A model generated the notes under the pieces. The model saw only the letters and a program-made list of their open reading frames with translations. It ran no database searches and was not told the origin of the DNA. Positions 45,246-55,043 of a stretch of 64,000 bases of DNA are shown in pieces. Every line of letters begins with the position of its first letter. The stretch's first letter is position 1. The translations under genes were made by a program, and so were the position numbers. Location of the stretch: the NCBI GenBank assembly GCA_018362895.1, contig JAHALR010000014.1, positions 52,634 to 116,633 of the forward strand, given 5' to 3'. The stretch is from Clostridium sp. (lineage in GTDB: Bacteria; Cyanobacteriota; Vampirovibrionia; Gastranaerophilales; Gastranaerophilaceae).

Positions 45246-46060
45246 TGAATATGACAGCAGTAAATACTATTGCAAAAGAAACCTCAGTAACCTCAAAGGG
45301 ACTGATGACAGGAATTGAATGCACTGCAAAACTGGTTCCATCAGAGCAAAAAGGAATCCGTTTTCACCTTGGCAGCAATGTGATAGAAGCACATGTTGAC
45401 AATGTCGTTTCAACTGAACACTGTACTGTCATAGGCAATGAAAACATAAAAGTTATGCTCATTGAGCACTTTATGGCAGCCTGTGCTATATGCCATATTG
45501 AAGCTATCGATGTTTTTCTTACGCATTTTGAAATGCCAATTCTTGGCGGAGGCTCAGCTGAATGGGTAGAAATTTTTAAACAAGCAGAAAACACCGGCAC
45601 AGAAAAATTCATTTTAACCGAGCCTGTTACATACTTTAATGGAAAAACTCACCTTATAGTTATGCCTTCTGATGAATTCAAAGTTACATATTCGGTAAAC
45701 TTCAACCACCCTGAGCTGAATCACAGATGGGTTTCATTAGATAAAGAAAAAATGAATGAAATCATTGAAGCAAGAACTTTCGGCTATCTTAAAGAATTAG
45801 AAATGCTTCAAGCAGCAGGCTATGCAAGAGGTGTAAGTTTAGAAAATACTATCGGACTCACAGATGACGGATATACAGCCGAGTTAAAAAGTGAATTTGA
45901 ACCTGCAAAACATAAAATTCTTGATTTAATAGGTGATTTTTACCTAACAGGATTTAACCCGTTGGATTTAAAAGCAGAAGTTATCGTCAAAGAAGCAGGT
46001 CATGCAGTGCACGTTAAAGTCGCAAAAATTTTGAAAGAGAAAATTAAAAAGGAGATATAA
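45245..46060 (+). CDS. lpxC: UDP-3-O-acyl-N-acetylglucosamine deacetylase
   Basis: 271 residues. The zinc ligands are in LIEHFMAACAI (His) and in AKHKILDLIGDFYLTGF (H-x3-D); AGHAVHV carries the general-acid His. The opening TSKGLMTGIECT replaces the more common GxGLHSG. Commits UDP-GlcNAc derivatives to lipid A. Overlaps lpxD by 1 nt and abuts fabZ, so translation is coupled. The enzyme is somewhat shorter than proteobacterial LpxC (~300 residues). Confidence 0.95.
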   Translation: MNMTAVNTIAKETSVTSKGLMTGIECTAKLVPSEQKGIRFHLGSNVIEAHVDNVVSTEHCTVIGNENIKVMLIEHFMAACAICHIEAIDVFLTHFEMPILGGGSAEWVEIFKQAENTGTEKFILTEPVTYFNGKTHLIVMPSDEFKVTYSVNFNHPELNHRWVSLDKEKMNEIIEARTFGYLKELEMLQAAGYARGVSLENTIGLTDDGYTAELKSEFEPAKHKILDLIGDFYLTGFNPLDLKAEVIVKEAGHAVHVKVAKILKEKIKKEI

Positions 46061-46510
46061 ATGGAAAACAAAACTGAAGAAACACTCCAGTTTGATATTA
46101 TGCAAATTATGGAAATGATTCCGCACAGATACCCGTTTTTGCTGGTAGACAGAATCACAGAATGTGTACCCGGAAAATATTCCAAAGGATACAAAAATCT
46201 GACATTCAACGAACCTTTTTTCCAGGGACATTTCCCGGGAAATCCAATTATGCCGGGAGTATTGCAAACTGAAGCACTGGCACAATTAGGAGCCGGAATC
46301 TTAATGACCATGCCTGAGTATAAAGGAAAACTGGTTGTATATGCAGGAATTGACAATTGCAGATTTAAAAGAATAGTCCGCCCGGGTGACAGACTGGATA
46401 TGGAAGTTGAACTTGTTAAAGTCAAAGGACCGATTATCAAAGCACAAGGCAAAGCTATGGTTGACGGACAGCTTGCAATGTCAGCTGATATGATTTTCTC
46501 GGTAGTTTAG
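46061..46510 (+). CDS. fabZ: (3R)-hydroxyacyl-ACP dehydratase
   Basis: 149 residues with AAGGAGA upstream. The active-site His is in MIPHRYPFLLVDRI and the Glu in GHFPGNPIMPGVLQTEALAQ. Standard hot-dog-fold FabZ of fatty acid elongation. Placement between lpxC and lpxA balances fatty acid and lipid A supply, as in many Gram-negative bacteria. In E. coli the LpxC/FabZ balance is tightly controlled; here both are in one operon. Confidence 0.97.
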   Translation: MENKTEETLQFDIMQIMEMIPHRYPFLLVDRITECVPGKYSKGYKNLTFNEPFFQGHFPGNPIMPGVLQTEALAQLGAGILMTMPEYKGKLVVYAGIDNCRFKRIVRPGDRLDMEVELVKVKGPIIKAQGKAMVDGQLAMSADMIFSVV

Positions 46511-46519
46511 GAGACAAAG

Positions 46520-47308
46520 ATGATTGATAAAAGAGCAATTATAGCTGATGACGCACAAATAGGAAATAACGTAACAATCGGAGCCAATGCTGTTATCGGA
46601 AATGGGGTAAAAATAGGTGATAATGTTACGATTATGCCTAATGCATACCTGGAATACTGCGAAATAGGAGACGGAACACTGATATCTCCTTTTGCAAGCA
46701 TAGGTACAGCACCGCAGGATTTGGGATACAAAAATGAACCAACAAAATCAATTATCGGCAAAAATTGCATAATAAAAGAATATGCAACAGTTAACCGTGC
46801 TTCAGGAGAGGGCAATGCAACTGTTGTTGGTGATAAATGTCTCTTGATGACATCATCCCACGTTGCACACAACTGTGTATTGGAAGATGAAGTTATCATG
46901 GCTAATCTTGCAACAATCGGAGGTCACTGCCATGTTGGCAAAGGTGCTTTCTTAGGCGGCATGAGCGTATTTCACCAGAATTTAAGAATCGGTGAAATGT
47001 GTATCATTAGTGGATTTTCAGCTGCAAGAATGGATTGTTTACCGTATGTAAAGGGAGAAGGAAGACCACCTATTCCACATGGCATTAATGCTATCGGATT
47101 AAAAAGAAGAGGAGTTCCTTCTGAAGTCAGAGACCATTTAAAAGAAGCTTTAAAAATCCTTAAATCAGAAAAATATCTGATTTCAAAAGCTTGTGATGTT
47201 ATAGAACAAGAAGTTCCTCAAGATGAATATGTGAAAAAATTTGTTCAATTTATAAGAGAGTCCAAAAGAGGCATTACACTTAGAAAAGCTGAAAATACAA
47301 TATGTTAA
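46520..47308 (+). CDS. lpxA: UDP-N-acetylglucosamine acyltransferase
   Basis: 262 residues. Hexapeptide repeats from residue 1 (IIADDAQIGNNVTIGANAVIG), ASIGTAPQDLGYKNEPT, the catalytic His region LMTSSHVAHNCVLEDEV, FHQNLRIGEMCIISGFSAARMDCLPYV, and a C-terminal helical domain. First step of lipid A synthesis. Last gene of the operon; the window shows no hairpin terminator after it before the next gene at 47344. Confidence 0.97.
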   Translation: MIDKRAIIADDAQIGNNVTIGANAVIGNGVKIGDNVTIMPNAYLEYCEIGDGTLISPFASIGTAPQDLGYKNEPTKSIIGKNCIIKEYATVNRASGEGNATVVGDKCLLMTSSHVAHNCVLEDEVIMANLATIGGHCHVGKGAFLGGMSVFHQNLRIGEMCIISGFSAARMDCLPYVKGEGRPPIPHGINAIGLKRRGVPSEVRDHLKEALKILKSEKYLISKACDVIEQEVPQDEYVKKFVQFIRESKRGITLRKAENTIC

Positions 47309-47343
47309 AATATTGGACATTATTACAAAAATAAGGATTTAAT

Positions 47344-48447
47344 ATGAACACATTATGGGAAAAATATGCAGCAGTGCTTGTAGATTATTCTACAAAAGTA
47401 AAAAAAGGTGATCTTGTTGTAATCAGAGCTACCAGCCATGAAGCTCAACCGCTGGTAAAAGAAATATACAAACAAGTTCTGTTAAAAGGAGCCAATCCGG
47501 TTGTAAAAACTGTAATGGAAGGCATTGGCGAAACCTTTATAAAATATGCTAACAATGAACAGCTTGCATATATTGACCCAATGACAGAAATAGAATATGA
47601 AAAAGCAGACGTGCTCATCTCAATCGGTGCACCGACCAACACAAAATCTATGGCAAAAGCTGATTCAAAAAAAATGGCACAACGCTCTGCGGCAACGAGA
47701 GAATTATCAAACAAAATGCTTAAACGTTCGGCAGAAGGCAGCCTGAAATGGGTCATAGCAGATTTTCCAACTAATGCGCTGGCTCAAGAAGCAAAAATGT
47801 CTCTTGATGAATATACAGAGTTTTTAATAAAAGCCTGTTATCTACACCTGGATAATCCCATTGAAAAGTGGAAAGAAATAGACAAAGAACAGCAAAGATT
47901 GGCTGACTACTTGAATAAAACAACAAAACTTCACATTATTGGAGAAGACACTGATATTACATTTGATACAACAGGAAGAAAATGGTTGAATTGTTCAGGA
48001 CAATGCAATTTCCCTGATGGTGAAATATACACTTCCCCTGTTGAAAACAGTGCAAATGGTACAATTTACTTTGATTTTCCACAAATTTACAGAGGAAATG
48101 AAGCACACAAAGTCCGAGTTCGCCTTGAAAACGGGAAAGTTGTAGAAGCCAGTGCAGAAAAAGGTGAGGAATATTTCCTCAATATGATTAATATGGACGA
48201 AGGTTCTCGTTTTGTCGGAGAAATAGCAATCGGCACAAACAATATGATTCAAGAAATTACAGGAAATATTCTCTTTGATGAAAAAATTGGCGGAGCTATA
48301 CATATGGCACTTGGCGCATCTTATCCTGAAGCAGGAGGCAAAAATGTTTCCGGCTTACATTGGGATTTAATTAAAAACATGAAAAACGGTTCAGAAATCT
48401 ACGCTGATAACGTACTCATCTACAAAGACGGCAAATTTGTTATTTAA
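47344..48447 (+). CDS. M29-family metallo-aminopeptidase
   Basis: 367 residues. An N-terminal domain (LWEKYAAVLVDYSTKVKKGDLVVI) and a catalytic domain with FPDGEIYTSPVENSANGTI, GEIAIGTNN, ILFDEKIGGAIHMALGASYPEAGGKNVSGLHWDLI, which hold the metal ligands (Glu, Glu, His, His, Asp) of the AmpS/thermophilic aminopeptidase M29 family. Cytosolic removal of N-terminal residues from peptides. AAGGATT ribosome site. Not functionally tied to the lipid A genes but probably cotranscribed. Confidence 0.93.
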   Translation: MNTLWEKYAAVLVDYSTKVKKGDLVVIRATSHEAQPLVKEIYKQVLLKGANPVVKTVMEGIGETFIKYANNEQLAYIDPMTEIEYEKADVLISIGAPTNTKSMAKADSKKMAQRSAATRELSNKMLKRSAEGSLKWVIADFPTNALAQEAKMSLDEYTEFLIKACYLHLDNPIEKWKEIDKEQQRLADYLNKTTKLHIIGEDTDITFDTTGRKWLNCSGQCNFPDGEIYTSPVENSANGTIYFDFPQIYRGNEAHKVRVRLENGKVVEASAEKGEEYFLNMINMDEGSRFVGEIAIGTNNMIQEITGNILFDEKIGGAIHMALGASYPEAGGKNVSGLHWDLIKNMKNGSEIYADNVLIYKDGKFVI

Positions 48448-48456
48448 AAGGTAAAA

Positions 48457-49815
48457 ATGCAATCCAAAGAAAACTGGCTGGAAAAAGATTTAAAATACGT
48501 CTGGCACCCTGATACACAAATGAAGCAATATGAAGGAAATGATTTCAAGCCAACGCTCATTGACAAAGGAAAGGGTATTTATGTATACGACACGGAGGGA
48601 AAACGTTACATAGACGGAGTTTCTTCGTGGTGGGTAAATACACTTGGACATTCCAACAAGCGACTAAATCAGGTGCTATTGAAGCAGGCAGAAAAAATTG
48701 AACATGTTCTTCTGGCAGATTTTACACACAAACCGGCAATTGAGCTTGCAGAAAGACTTGTAAAACTTGCAGGAAAACCTTTTTCAAAAGTATTTTACTC
48801 TGATGACGGCTCAACAGCTGTCGAAGTAGCTATCAAAATGGCATATCAGTATTGGTATCAAAAAGGGAAACCCGAGAAAAAACACTTTGTTTCAATGACA
48901 GATTCCTACCACGGTGACACGCTGGGTTCTGTTTCAGTAGGCGGTATAGATATTTACAAAAAAATATTTAATCCACTTGTTTTTGAAACATTGAAAGTTT
49001 GTGCACCATACTGTTACAGATGCCCGAAAAATTGCCCAAAAGAAAATTGCAGCATTGAATGCATAAAAGAAGTTGAAGCACTTTTTGAAAAACGTCATTC
49101 AGAAATAGCGGCAATGATTGTTGAACCGCTAGTACAAGGTGCAGCAGGAATGAGAGTATACCCTGTTGAATATTTAAAAAAGCTCAGAACACTTTGTGAC
49201 AGATATGATATATTGTTGATTGATGATGAAGTAGCAATGGCATTCGGACGAACAGGGAAATATTTTGCTTTTGAACACGCCGGAATAAAACCTGATATAT
49301 TCTGCGTGGCAAAAGGAATAACAGCAGGCTATATTCCCCTTGCAGCAACAATTACCACAGATAAAATATACAAAGAATTTTATGATGATTTTTCAAAATT
49401 AAAAACTTTCTATCACGGTCACAGTTTTACAGGAAACCCTATTGCATGCGCAATAGCTGTTGAAACTCTGAAAATAATGGAAGAAGAAAAAATCATAGAA
49501 AATTTATACCCTAAAATAGAAAAATTAAAAACAGGTCTTGAACAATTTAAACAACTCGAACACGTTGGTGATATAAGACACATTGGAATGATAGGAGCAA
49601 TCGAGCTTGTTGAAGATAAAACAACAAAACAGCCCTATCCTTTCACCAAAAGAATCGGTCATCAAGTTTTCAAAAAAGCAATGCAATCAGGAGCAATATT
49701 AAGACCAATCGGGAATGTTATTTATTTTATGCCACCTTTAATAATCACGGAAGAAGAGATTGCAACCCTGCTAAAAATAGCATATAATTCTATAAAATCG
49801 GTTACACAGGAGTAA
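48457..49815 (+). CDS. bioA: Adenosylmethionine-8-amino-7-oxononanoate aminotransferase
   Basis: 452 residues. WHPDTQMKQYEGNDF, GVSSWWVNTLGHS, SDDGSTAVEVAIKMA, DSYHGDTLGSVSVGG, LLIDDEVAMAFGRTGKYFAFEHA, CVAKGITAGYIPLAAT (PLP lysine), YHGHSFTGNPIACAIA. Biotin synthesis step using SAM as amino donor. A cysteine-rich insert (APYCYRCPKNCPKENCSIEC) is present, as in BioA of some Firmicutes. Other biotin genes are not in the window. Confidence 0.95.
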   Translation: MQSKENWLEKDLKYVWHPDTQMKQYEGNDFKPTLIDKGKGIYVYDTEGKRYIDGVSSWWVNTLGHSNKRLNQVLLKQAEKIEHVLLADFTHKPAIELAERLVKLAGKPFSKVFYSDDGSTAVEVAIKMAYQYWYQKGKPEKKHFVSMTDSYHGDTLGSVSVGGIDIYKKIFNPLVFETLKVCAPYCYRCPKNCPKENCSIECIKEVEALFEKRHSEIAAMIVEPLVQGAAGMRVYPVEYLKKLRTLCDRYDILLIDDEVAMAFGRTGKYFAFEHAGIKPDIFCVAKGITAGYIPLAATITTDKIYKEFYDDFSKLKTFYHGHSFTGNPIACAIAVETLKIMEEEKIIENLYPKIEKLKTGLEQFKQLEHVGDIRHIGMIGAIELVEDKTTKQPYPFTKRIGHQVFKKAMQSGAILRPIGNVIYFMPPLIITEEEIATLLKIAYNSIKSVTQE

Positions 49816-49821
49816 ATAATT

Positions 49822-50523
49822 ATGAAAAGAAAAAATGCATTTTCACTTGCTGAAATAGTAGTGGTACTTATGATTATTGGTGTTATTGCAGCAATGACAC
49901 TTCCCACATTAATGGATACAGCAGAGAAAAAAGAGCTGGCAACAGGGTTACAAAAAGCACACTCAACATTGACACAGGCTGTATCAAGAATGGAAATAGA
50001 AAACGGACCCGTTGGGAAAACACGATACTGGACAAAACCAGCAGAATTTTGGCCTTTATTTACAGCAGAACTGAATGCGGCAAAAGTCTGCACAGGCGCA
50101 CAGGAAGGATGTTTTACATCAGGCACAATGAAAGCACTGAATGGAAAAGACTGGGCAGAATATGAAAAAAGAGATTACGGCGTTAGAACAGCAGACGGAA
50201 TGTCATTTTCGTTCAGTAATACTCTTTGCTCAACTGACAAAGGTGTTTCTGATGCAGATATAGCAAACGGCTTAGGACGTTTTCTTGTTGACGTAAACGG
50301 GGATAAAGGTCCTAATAAATTTGGAGAAGATTTGTACTTTTTCTGTCTTGTTAAAGAAAAAGGCATAGTTCCAGCCGGATCTGATACAACAAAAAGCGGT
50401 GATGACTGTTATAGAAAAGGCGACGGTATAACCTGCGCAGCCAAAGTTCTTAAAGCAGGCAAAATCGATTATCCATACGATAAACCAACAACCTCATCAG
50501 ACAAAGACAAACCTAAAAAATAA
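49822..50523 (+). CDS. Type IV pilin-like / pseudopilin protein
   Basis: 233 residues. A short positive leader MKRKNA, then the prepilin peptidase site A|FSLAE with the conserved Glu at +5, followed by the hydrophobic helix IVVVLMIIGVIAAMTLPTLM. The C-terminal domain has a disulfide-like pair of Cys and a GRFLVDVNGDKGPNKFGEDLYFF block that resembles the calcium-binding end of GspG-type pseudopilins. Lys/Ser-rich tail. Type II secretion or type IV pilus. The rest of the machinery is not in this window. Confidence 0.85.
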   Translation: MKRKNAFSLAEIVVVLMIIGVIAAMTLPTLMDTAEKKELATGLQKAHSTLTQAVSRMEIENGPVGKTRYWTKPAEFWPLFTAELNAAKVCTGAQEGCFTSGTMKALNGKDWAEYEKRDYGVRTADGMSFSFSNTLCSTDKGVSDADIANGLGRFLVDVNGDKGPNKFGEDLYFFCLVKEKGIVPAGSDTTKSGDDCYRKGDGITCAAKVLKAGKIDYPYDKPTTSSDKDKPKK

Positions 50524-50524
50524 A

Positions 50525-51226
50525 CTAATATAATTTAATTATATTTTGAATTGCGGTTTCAGCTGTATCTAAGATTTGATACAGCTGAGCTTTTTCATAT
50601 GGGTTTCCCTCAGCTGTTGTTTGAAACTCAATAATTTTGCCACTCTTTGTCATTACGACATTAGAATCAACCTGAGCATGGGAATCTTCAGAATAGTCAA
50701 GATCCAGTTTAACATCTCCGTCAATAATACCGATAGAAACAGCAGCAATCGGCTCAAGTATAGGATTTTCTGTTAATAAGCCTTTCTCGATAAGTTTTTT
50801 AACGGCTTGTTCCAATGCAAGATAACCTCCGCAAATGCTGGCACAACGGGTTCCTCCGTCAGCTTGAATCACATCAGCATCAATAGTAATAGTCAATCCT
50901 GTCATTTTTTCTAAATCAACACACGAGCGCAGACTTCTACCGATTAGTCGTTGAATTTCTTGTGTTCTGCCTGAAATTTTTGAACGTTCTCTCTGGCATC
51001 TTGTATGAGTTGAAGTAGGTAAAAGAGAATATTCTGCTGTTACCCAGCCTCTCGGATCATCTTTTTCCATCCATTTAGGAGCTTTTTCATCAACAGATGC
51101 TGTAACAATTACTTTTGTATCACCAAATTCTACCAATATCGAACTGATAGCATGCTTTGTATAATCTCTGGTAAATTTTATATCTCTCAATTCATCATTT
51201 TTTCTGTTATTCAATCGCTCTGACAT
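50525..51226 (-). CDS. rph: RNase PH
   Basis: 233 residues, phosphorolytic 3' exoribonuclease for tRNA 3' end maturation. RDIKFTRDYTKHAISSILVEFGDTKVIVTASV, GWVTAEYSLLPTSTHTR (phosphate site), GRTQEIQRLIGRSLRS, IDADVIQADGGTRCASICGGY, LDLDYSEDSHAQVDSNVVMT are standard. RBS AAGGAG. Convergent with the pilin-like gene, with the two stop codons 1 nt apart and no separating terminator. Confidence 0.96.
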   Translation of the reverse strand: MSERLNNRKNDELRDIKFTRDYTKHAISSILVEFGDTKVIVTASVDEKAPKWMEKDDPRGWVTAEYSLLPTSTHTRCQRERSKISGRTQEIQRLIGRSLRSCVDLEKMTGLTITIDADVIQADGGTRCASICGGYLALEQAVKKLIEKGLLTENPILEPIAAVSIGIIDGDVKLDLDYSEDSHAQVDSNVVMTKSGKIIEFQTTAEGNPYEKAQLYQILDTAETAIQNIIKLY

Positions 51227-51300
51227 TTAACAACTCCTTTTCCGTCCTTCTTTTTTGTGGTAATTTTATCTTAGCAAATATTACAGATGTGGGATAGATT

Positions 51301-52875
51301 ATGACAAAATATTACTTAACAACAGCAATTGACTATGCAAACGGTGCTCCACACATAGGACACGCATATGAAAAAATACAAACAGATGTTCTGGCACGTC
51401 ACTTCCGCCAAAGATATAACGATGTATATTTCCTTTCGGGAACAGACGAACACGGCATAAAAATTCAAAAAACAGCAGCCGCTCAAAACATCACCCCGCA
51501 GGAACTCTGTGATATGAATGCAGGAAAATTTGAAGAATGCTGGAGCGGGCTGGAAATCTCTTACAATCAGTTCATCAGAACAACGGATAAAGAACATGAA
51601 GCTATCGTACAAAAAATATTTAAAAAGCTTCAAGAAAACGGAGATATTTACAAACATTCATATACCGGATTGTATTGTTCAGGATGTGAATCTTTTCTCA
51701 ATCCAAGAGATTTAACCGAAGACGGTCTTTGTCCCGATCACTTGAAAAAACCGGAAGAAGTTAAAGAAGAAAATTACTTTTTTAAACTTTCTAAATACAA
51801 AGACAGAATCATTGAACATATAAAAAATAATCCTGAATTTATTCAACCCGAATTCAGAGCAAATGAAGTTATTAACCAACTTGAACATATTGAAGATATT
51901 TCCGTATCACGTTCAAAAGAATCAGTAAGCTGGGGAATTCCTGTTCTTGATGATAACTCGCAAATTATCTATGTATGGATTGATGCACTCTCTAATTACA
52001 TCACAGCACTCGGTTATGATCCGGAAAATCCATCCGAAAAATTTAACAGATACTGGCCCGCTGATGTTCAGGTAATTGGAAAAGACATCCTCAAATTTCA
52101 TGCAATCTACTGGCCGGCGTTCTTAATGGCATTAGATTTACCTTTACCTAAAACAATTTTTGCCCATGGCTGGATTACAATCGACCAGACAAAAATGAGT
52201 AAGTCAATAGGAAACGTTATTGCACCGAAAGATGTTCTTGAAAGTTTCAATTTGACACAACCTGATGCTTTCAGATATTTTATGATGGTTACAGCACCGG
52301 CTGGCAGAGACGGAAACTATTCCGATTTAGATTTCAAAGAAAGAGTAAACGCAGATTTGGCGAACAACATAGGAAATCTGCTGAACAGAACTTTGAATAT
52401 GCAGGTTAAATACTTTGATGGAGAAATAAAACCTGAATTTATTACAGACTCTGAAAATGAAATAGCAAAAGCCGCTACTGAAGCAGTCAAGCTGGTCAAA
52501 GCAAGATTTGATAAGTTTGAAGTTGCTGAAGCAGCGCAAGAAATTGTTAATTTTGCCAATACGGTAAACAAATATGTGAATGATACTGCCCCCTGGAGTC
52601 TTGCAAAAGAAGGCAAAACGCAAGAGTGTGCAAGAGTTCTTTACACAGTGCTGGAATCAATGAGATTCATAGGAGCATTACTTGCACCATACTGCCCCAA
52701 TATTGCCCAGGACATATATGAACAACTAAACAGAACTGAAAAAGCTGTTGAGGTTAACTTAGACAGTCTTCTTTGGGGAGGAATTCCGGCAGGAAAAATT
52801 ACTGAAAAAGATAAAATTAAGCCGGTATTTTTACGTATGGATTCAGAAATTGCAGGAGCCGCTAAAAAATCATGA
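51301..52875 (+). CDS. metG: Methionyl-tRNA synthetase
   Basis: 524 residues, short form without the C-terminal dimerisation (tRNA-binding) domain. HIGH-type box NGAPHIGHAYEKIQTD, FLSGTDEHGIKIQ, zinc knuckle YCSGCESFLNPRDLTEDGLCPDH, VIGKDILKFHAIYWPA, and KMSKS-type QTKMSKSIGNV. The anticodon-binding helical domain follows (YVNDTAPWSLAKEGK). Its stop overlaps the prfB start (ATGA). Confidence 0.96.
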   Translation: MTKYYLTTAIDYANGAPHIGHAYEKIQTDVLARHFRQRYNDVYFLSGTDEHGIKIQKTAAAQNITPQELCDMNAGKFEECWSGLEISYNQFIRTTDKEHEAIVQKIFKKLQENGDIYKHSYTGLYCSGCESFLNPRDLTEDGLCPDHLKKPEEVKEENYFFKLSKYKDRIIEHIKNNPEFIQPEFRANEVINQLEHIEDISVSRSKESVSWGIPVLDDNSQIIYVWIDALSNYITALGYDPENPSEKFNRYWPADVQVIGKDILKFHAIYWPAFLMALDLPLPKTIFAHGWITIDQTKMSKSIGNVIAPKDVLESFNLTQPDAFRYFMMVTAPAGRDGNYSDLDFKERVNADLANNIGNLLNRTLNMQVKYFDGEIKPEFITDSENEIAKAATEAVKLVKARFDKFEVAEAAQEIVNFANTVNKYVNDTAPWSLAKEGKTQECARVLYTVLESMRFIGALLAPYCPNIAQDIYEQLNRTEKAVEVNLDSLLWGGIPAGKITEKDKIKPVFLRMDSEIAGAAKKS

Positions 52876-53979
52876 TAGATATTGAACAAAAACAAAAATA
52901 TGATGAACTTGCTTTGAAAATAAACAAAGCGAAGGAGTGTCTTTGACCTTGCTAAATTAAAAATAAAAATTCTTGCACTTGAAGAAAAGCTTCAAGCAGA
53001 AGATATATGGAAAACACCTGATGAAGCCGCAAAATTGTCACAGGAATTAACTGAATACAAAAATACAGTTGAACAGGCAAAACGCTGGGACAAAGTTCTT
53101 GATGACTGCAATATTCTGATTGAATTATATAATGAAACAGAAGATGAAGCTTTATGGGAAGAACTTCAAAACAATCTTGATTCGCTTGATGATGAAATGA
53201 ACAAGTGGGAAGTGCAGATGACACTGTCTGGCGAATATGATACTTATGATGCCATTTTGACAGTTAATGCAGGAGCTGGCGGAACTGATGCACAAGACTG
53301 GTCACAAATGCTGCTTCGAATGTATACACGCTGGGCAGAATCAAAGGGTTGGCAAGTTGAACTTTTGGACAAATCCGACGGCGATGAAGCCGGCATAAAA
53401 TCAGCAACAATAAAACTTACAGGGAAATATGCCTTCGGGCTTGCAAAAGCAGAACGCGGCGTTCACAGGCTTGTAAGAATTTCACCGTTCAACGCAAATG
53501 GTAAACGCCAGACAAGCTTTGCTTCGCTTGAAGTCAGTCCTGTAATAGAAGATTTTGAAAAAGCAATCCATATACCTCAAGAGGATATTGTTCTTGAAAC
53601 AATGCGCTCCGGTGGGGCAGGCGGACAAAACGTAAACAAAGTAGAAACAGCCGTAAGAATTTTACACAAACCAACAGGAATAGTCGTAAAATGTCAGCAG
53701 CAGCGCTCTCAGCTTCAAAACAGAGAAACAGCAATGCAAATGCTTGCTTCAAAACTTCTGGCAATAAAACAGGCAGAACATGACAAAAAACTTGCTGAGC
53801 TAAAAGGCGAAAATTTCGACATCAACTTTGGTTCTCAAATTCGTTCATATGTATTTCATCCTTACAAAATGGTGAAAGATCACCGTACAGGATTTGAAGT
53901 CGGCAACGTTGATTCTGTTATGGATGGAAATCTTGACGGTTTTATTGAAGCATATTTGAAACAAAACATCTCATCATAA
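52872..53979 (+). CDS. prfB: Peptide chain release factor 2 with programmed +1 frameshift
   Basis: 368 residues made from two frames. Frame zero runs 24 codons to an in-frame TGA at 52944-52946; the +1 frame from GAC at 52945 continues to 53979. The TGA-specific SPF tripeptide lies in RISPFNANGKRQTSFAS and the catalytic GGQ in SGGAGGQNVNKVETAVR, so it is RF2. Frameshifting at the TGA, which RF2 itself reads, gives autoregulation. The start overlaps the metG stop by 3 nt. The layout is one of the most conserved frameshift genes in bacteria. Confidence 0.97.
52932..52947 (+). promoter_or_regulatory. RF2 +1 frameshift site
   Basis: Internal Shine-Dalgarno AAGGAG (52932-52937), 3-nt spacer TGT, then CTT-TGA-C (52941-52947). 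Same arrangement as the characterised E. coli site, where the close Shine-Dalgarno promotes the +1 slip on CUU. Confidence 0.95.
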
Positions 53980-54028
53980 AATTAAAAAATTAGCAGCAAA
54001 AATATTTATGTTTGTACTTTAAATCAAT

Positions 54029-54904
54029 ATGAAAGTATCAAACCCATTTATTAATACATTAAGACAAATATCCTTCAAATCCAATTACAATAATCCGGGG
54101 GATTTTGAAAATTATAAAGAAAAACCTGTGGATGACGAATATACTCTTGGTTATGATGATATACTTTCGACAGAGAGAAGAAAACGGATAAGAGAATCAG
54201 CATACAGCCACATAATGCCATATTACAAATATCACAGTGAAACCAGACTGAGTGAATATGAACTAAAGAAAAAAATTGAGAGTTTATCAAGAAAAGCCCA
54301 AATAAAAAACAGCATACTAAATGATACAGATTTAATGAACATAAAAGAACTTCCCGGAATACCGTCTTCATATTCCGGACAAAGTCTTGTTGATAAGTCT
54401 TATGACTTATTTCCACTAAAATGTGCCGGCTTCAAAAAAATTATCTCCATAAGTGAATACGATAAAGATTATGAAAAAGAAATAAAAAATGAAGGCCTGG
54501 AGTATAGCTATTTTAATTACCCTGAATCTGCTTCAAATGTTCCAGTATTTCCATTTTCTAACCGAAACGAAGCAGTAGCTGAACTTAAAGAAAATACCGT
54601 TATATATAATCTCTCAGAAGAGTATTCTGAAGAAAATTTAAAAAAGTTTGATAAACAGTCAAAAGAATTTATAAGAGATTTAATATTTTTTACAAAAGAA
54701 TTGAAAGAAGGACACTGCTATTTGCACTGTATTTACGGAACAGAAAAAACAGATCAGATTTTGTTTTTAGTTGGAGCTGTCTGTCCAGCACTTAAAGAAT
54801 TCCAAAATATAACAGGAAAAATTGATGCAGAAACACATAAAGCAATAAAAAACATATTGGAAGCATTAACAGAGTCTGACAAAAAACAACTCTGTCTGAG
54901 CTGA
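54029..54904 (+). CDS. Protein with degenerate tyrosine-phosphatase-like motif
   Basis: 291 residues. The first ~105 are polar and charged (opening MKVSNPFINTLRQISFKSN). From ~115 a phosphatase-like layout follows: KSYDLFPLKCAGFKKIISI, LEYSYFNYP, LKENTVIYNL, then LKEGHCYLHCIYGTEKTDQILFLVGAVC. HCIYGTEKTD is the C-x5-R loop of tyrosine/dual-specificity phosphatases with Lys instead of Arg. No signal peptide. Activity is doubtful without Arg. No family assignment beyond this pattern. Confidence 0.55.
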   Translation: MKVSNPFINTLRQISFKSNYNNPGDFENYKEKPVDDEYTLGYDDILSTERRKRIRESAYSHIMPYYKYHSETRLSEYELKKKIESLSRKAQIKNSILNDTDLMNIKELPGIPSSYSGQSLVDKSYDLFPLKCAGFKKIISISEYDKDYEKEIKNEGLEYSYFNYPESASNVPVFPFSNRNEAVAELKENTVIYNLSEEYSEENLKKFDKQSKEFIRDLIFFTKELKEGHCYLHCIYGTEKTDQILFLVGAVCPALKEFQNITGKIDAETHKAIKNILEALTESDKKQLCLS

Positions 54905-55043
54905 ATTTATACTCCAAATCCAGTAAATTTTGTATAAAGGCTTTATTTGTAAAACTTTTATAATATAATTGTTAGAGTAAATGAAATTATGGGGAATTTA
55001 TCCCTGCGAAATATCGTCGTTAAAGAGTAATAAGGATAAAAGA

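Noticed and set aside
49000..49080. Iron-sulfur or zinc domain insertion in BioA
   Set aside because: The cysteine-rich insert also occurs, as I recall, in BioA of other anaerobes and Firmicutes, so it is a family variant rather than a fusion.
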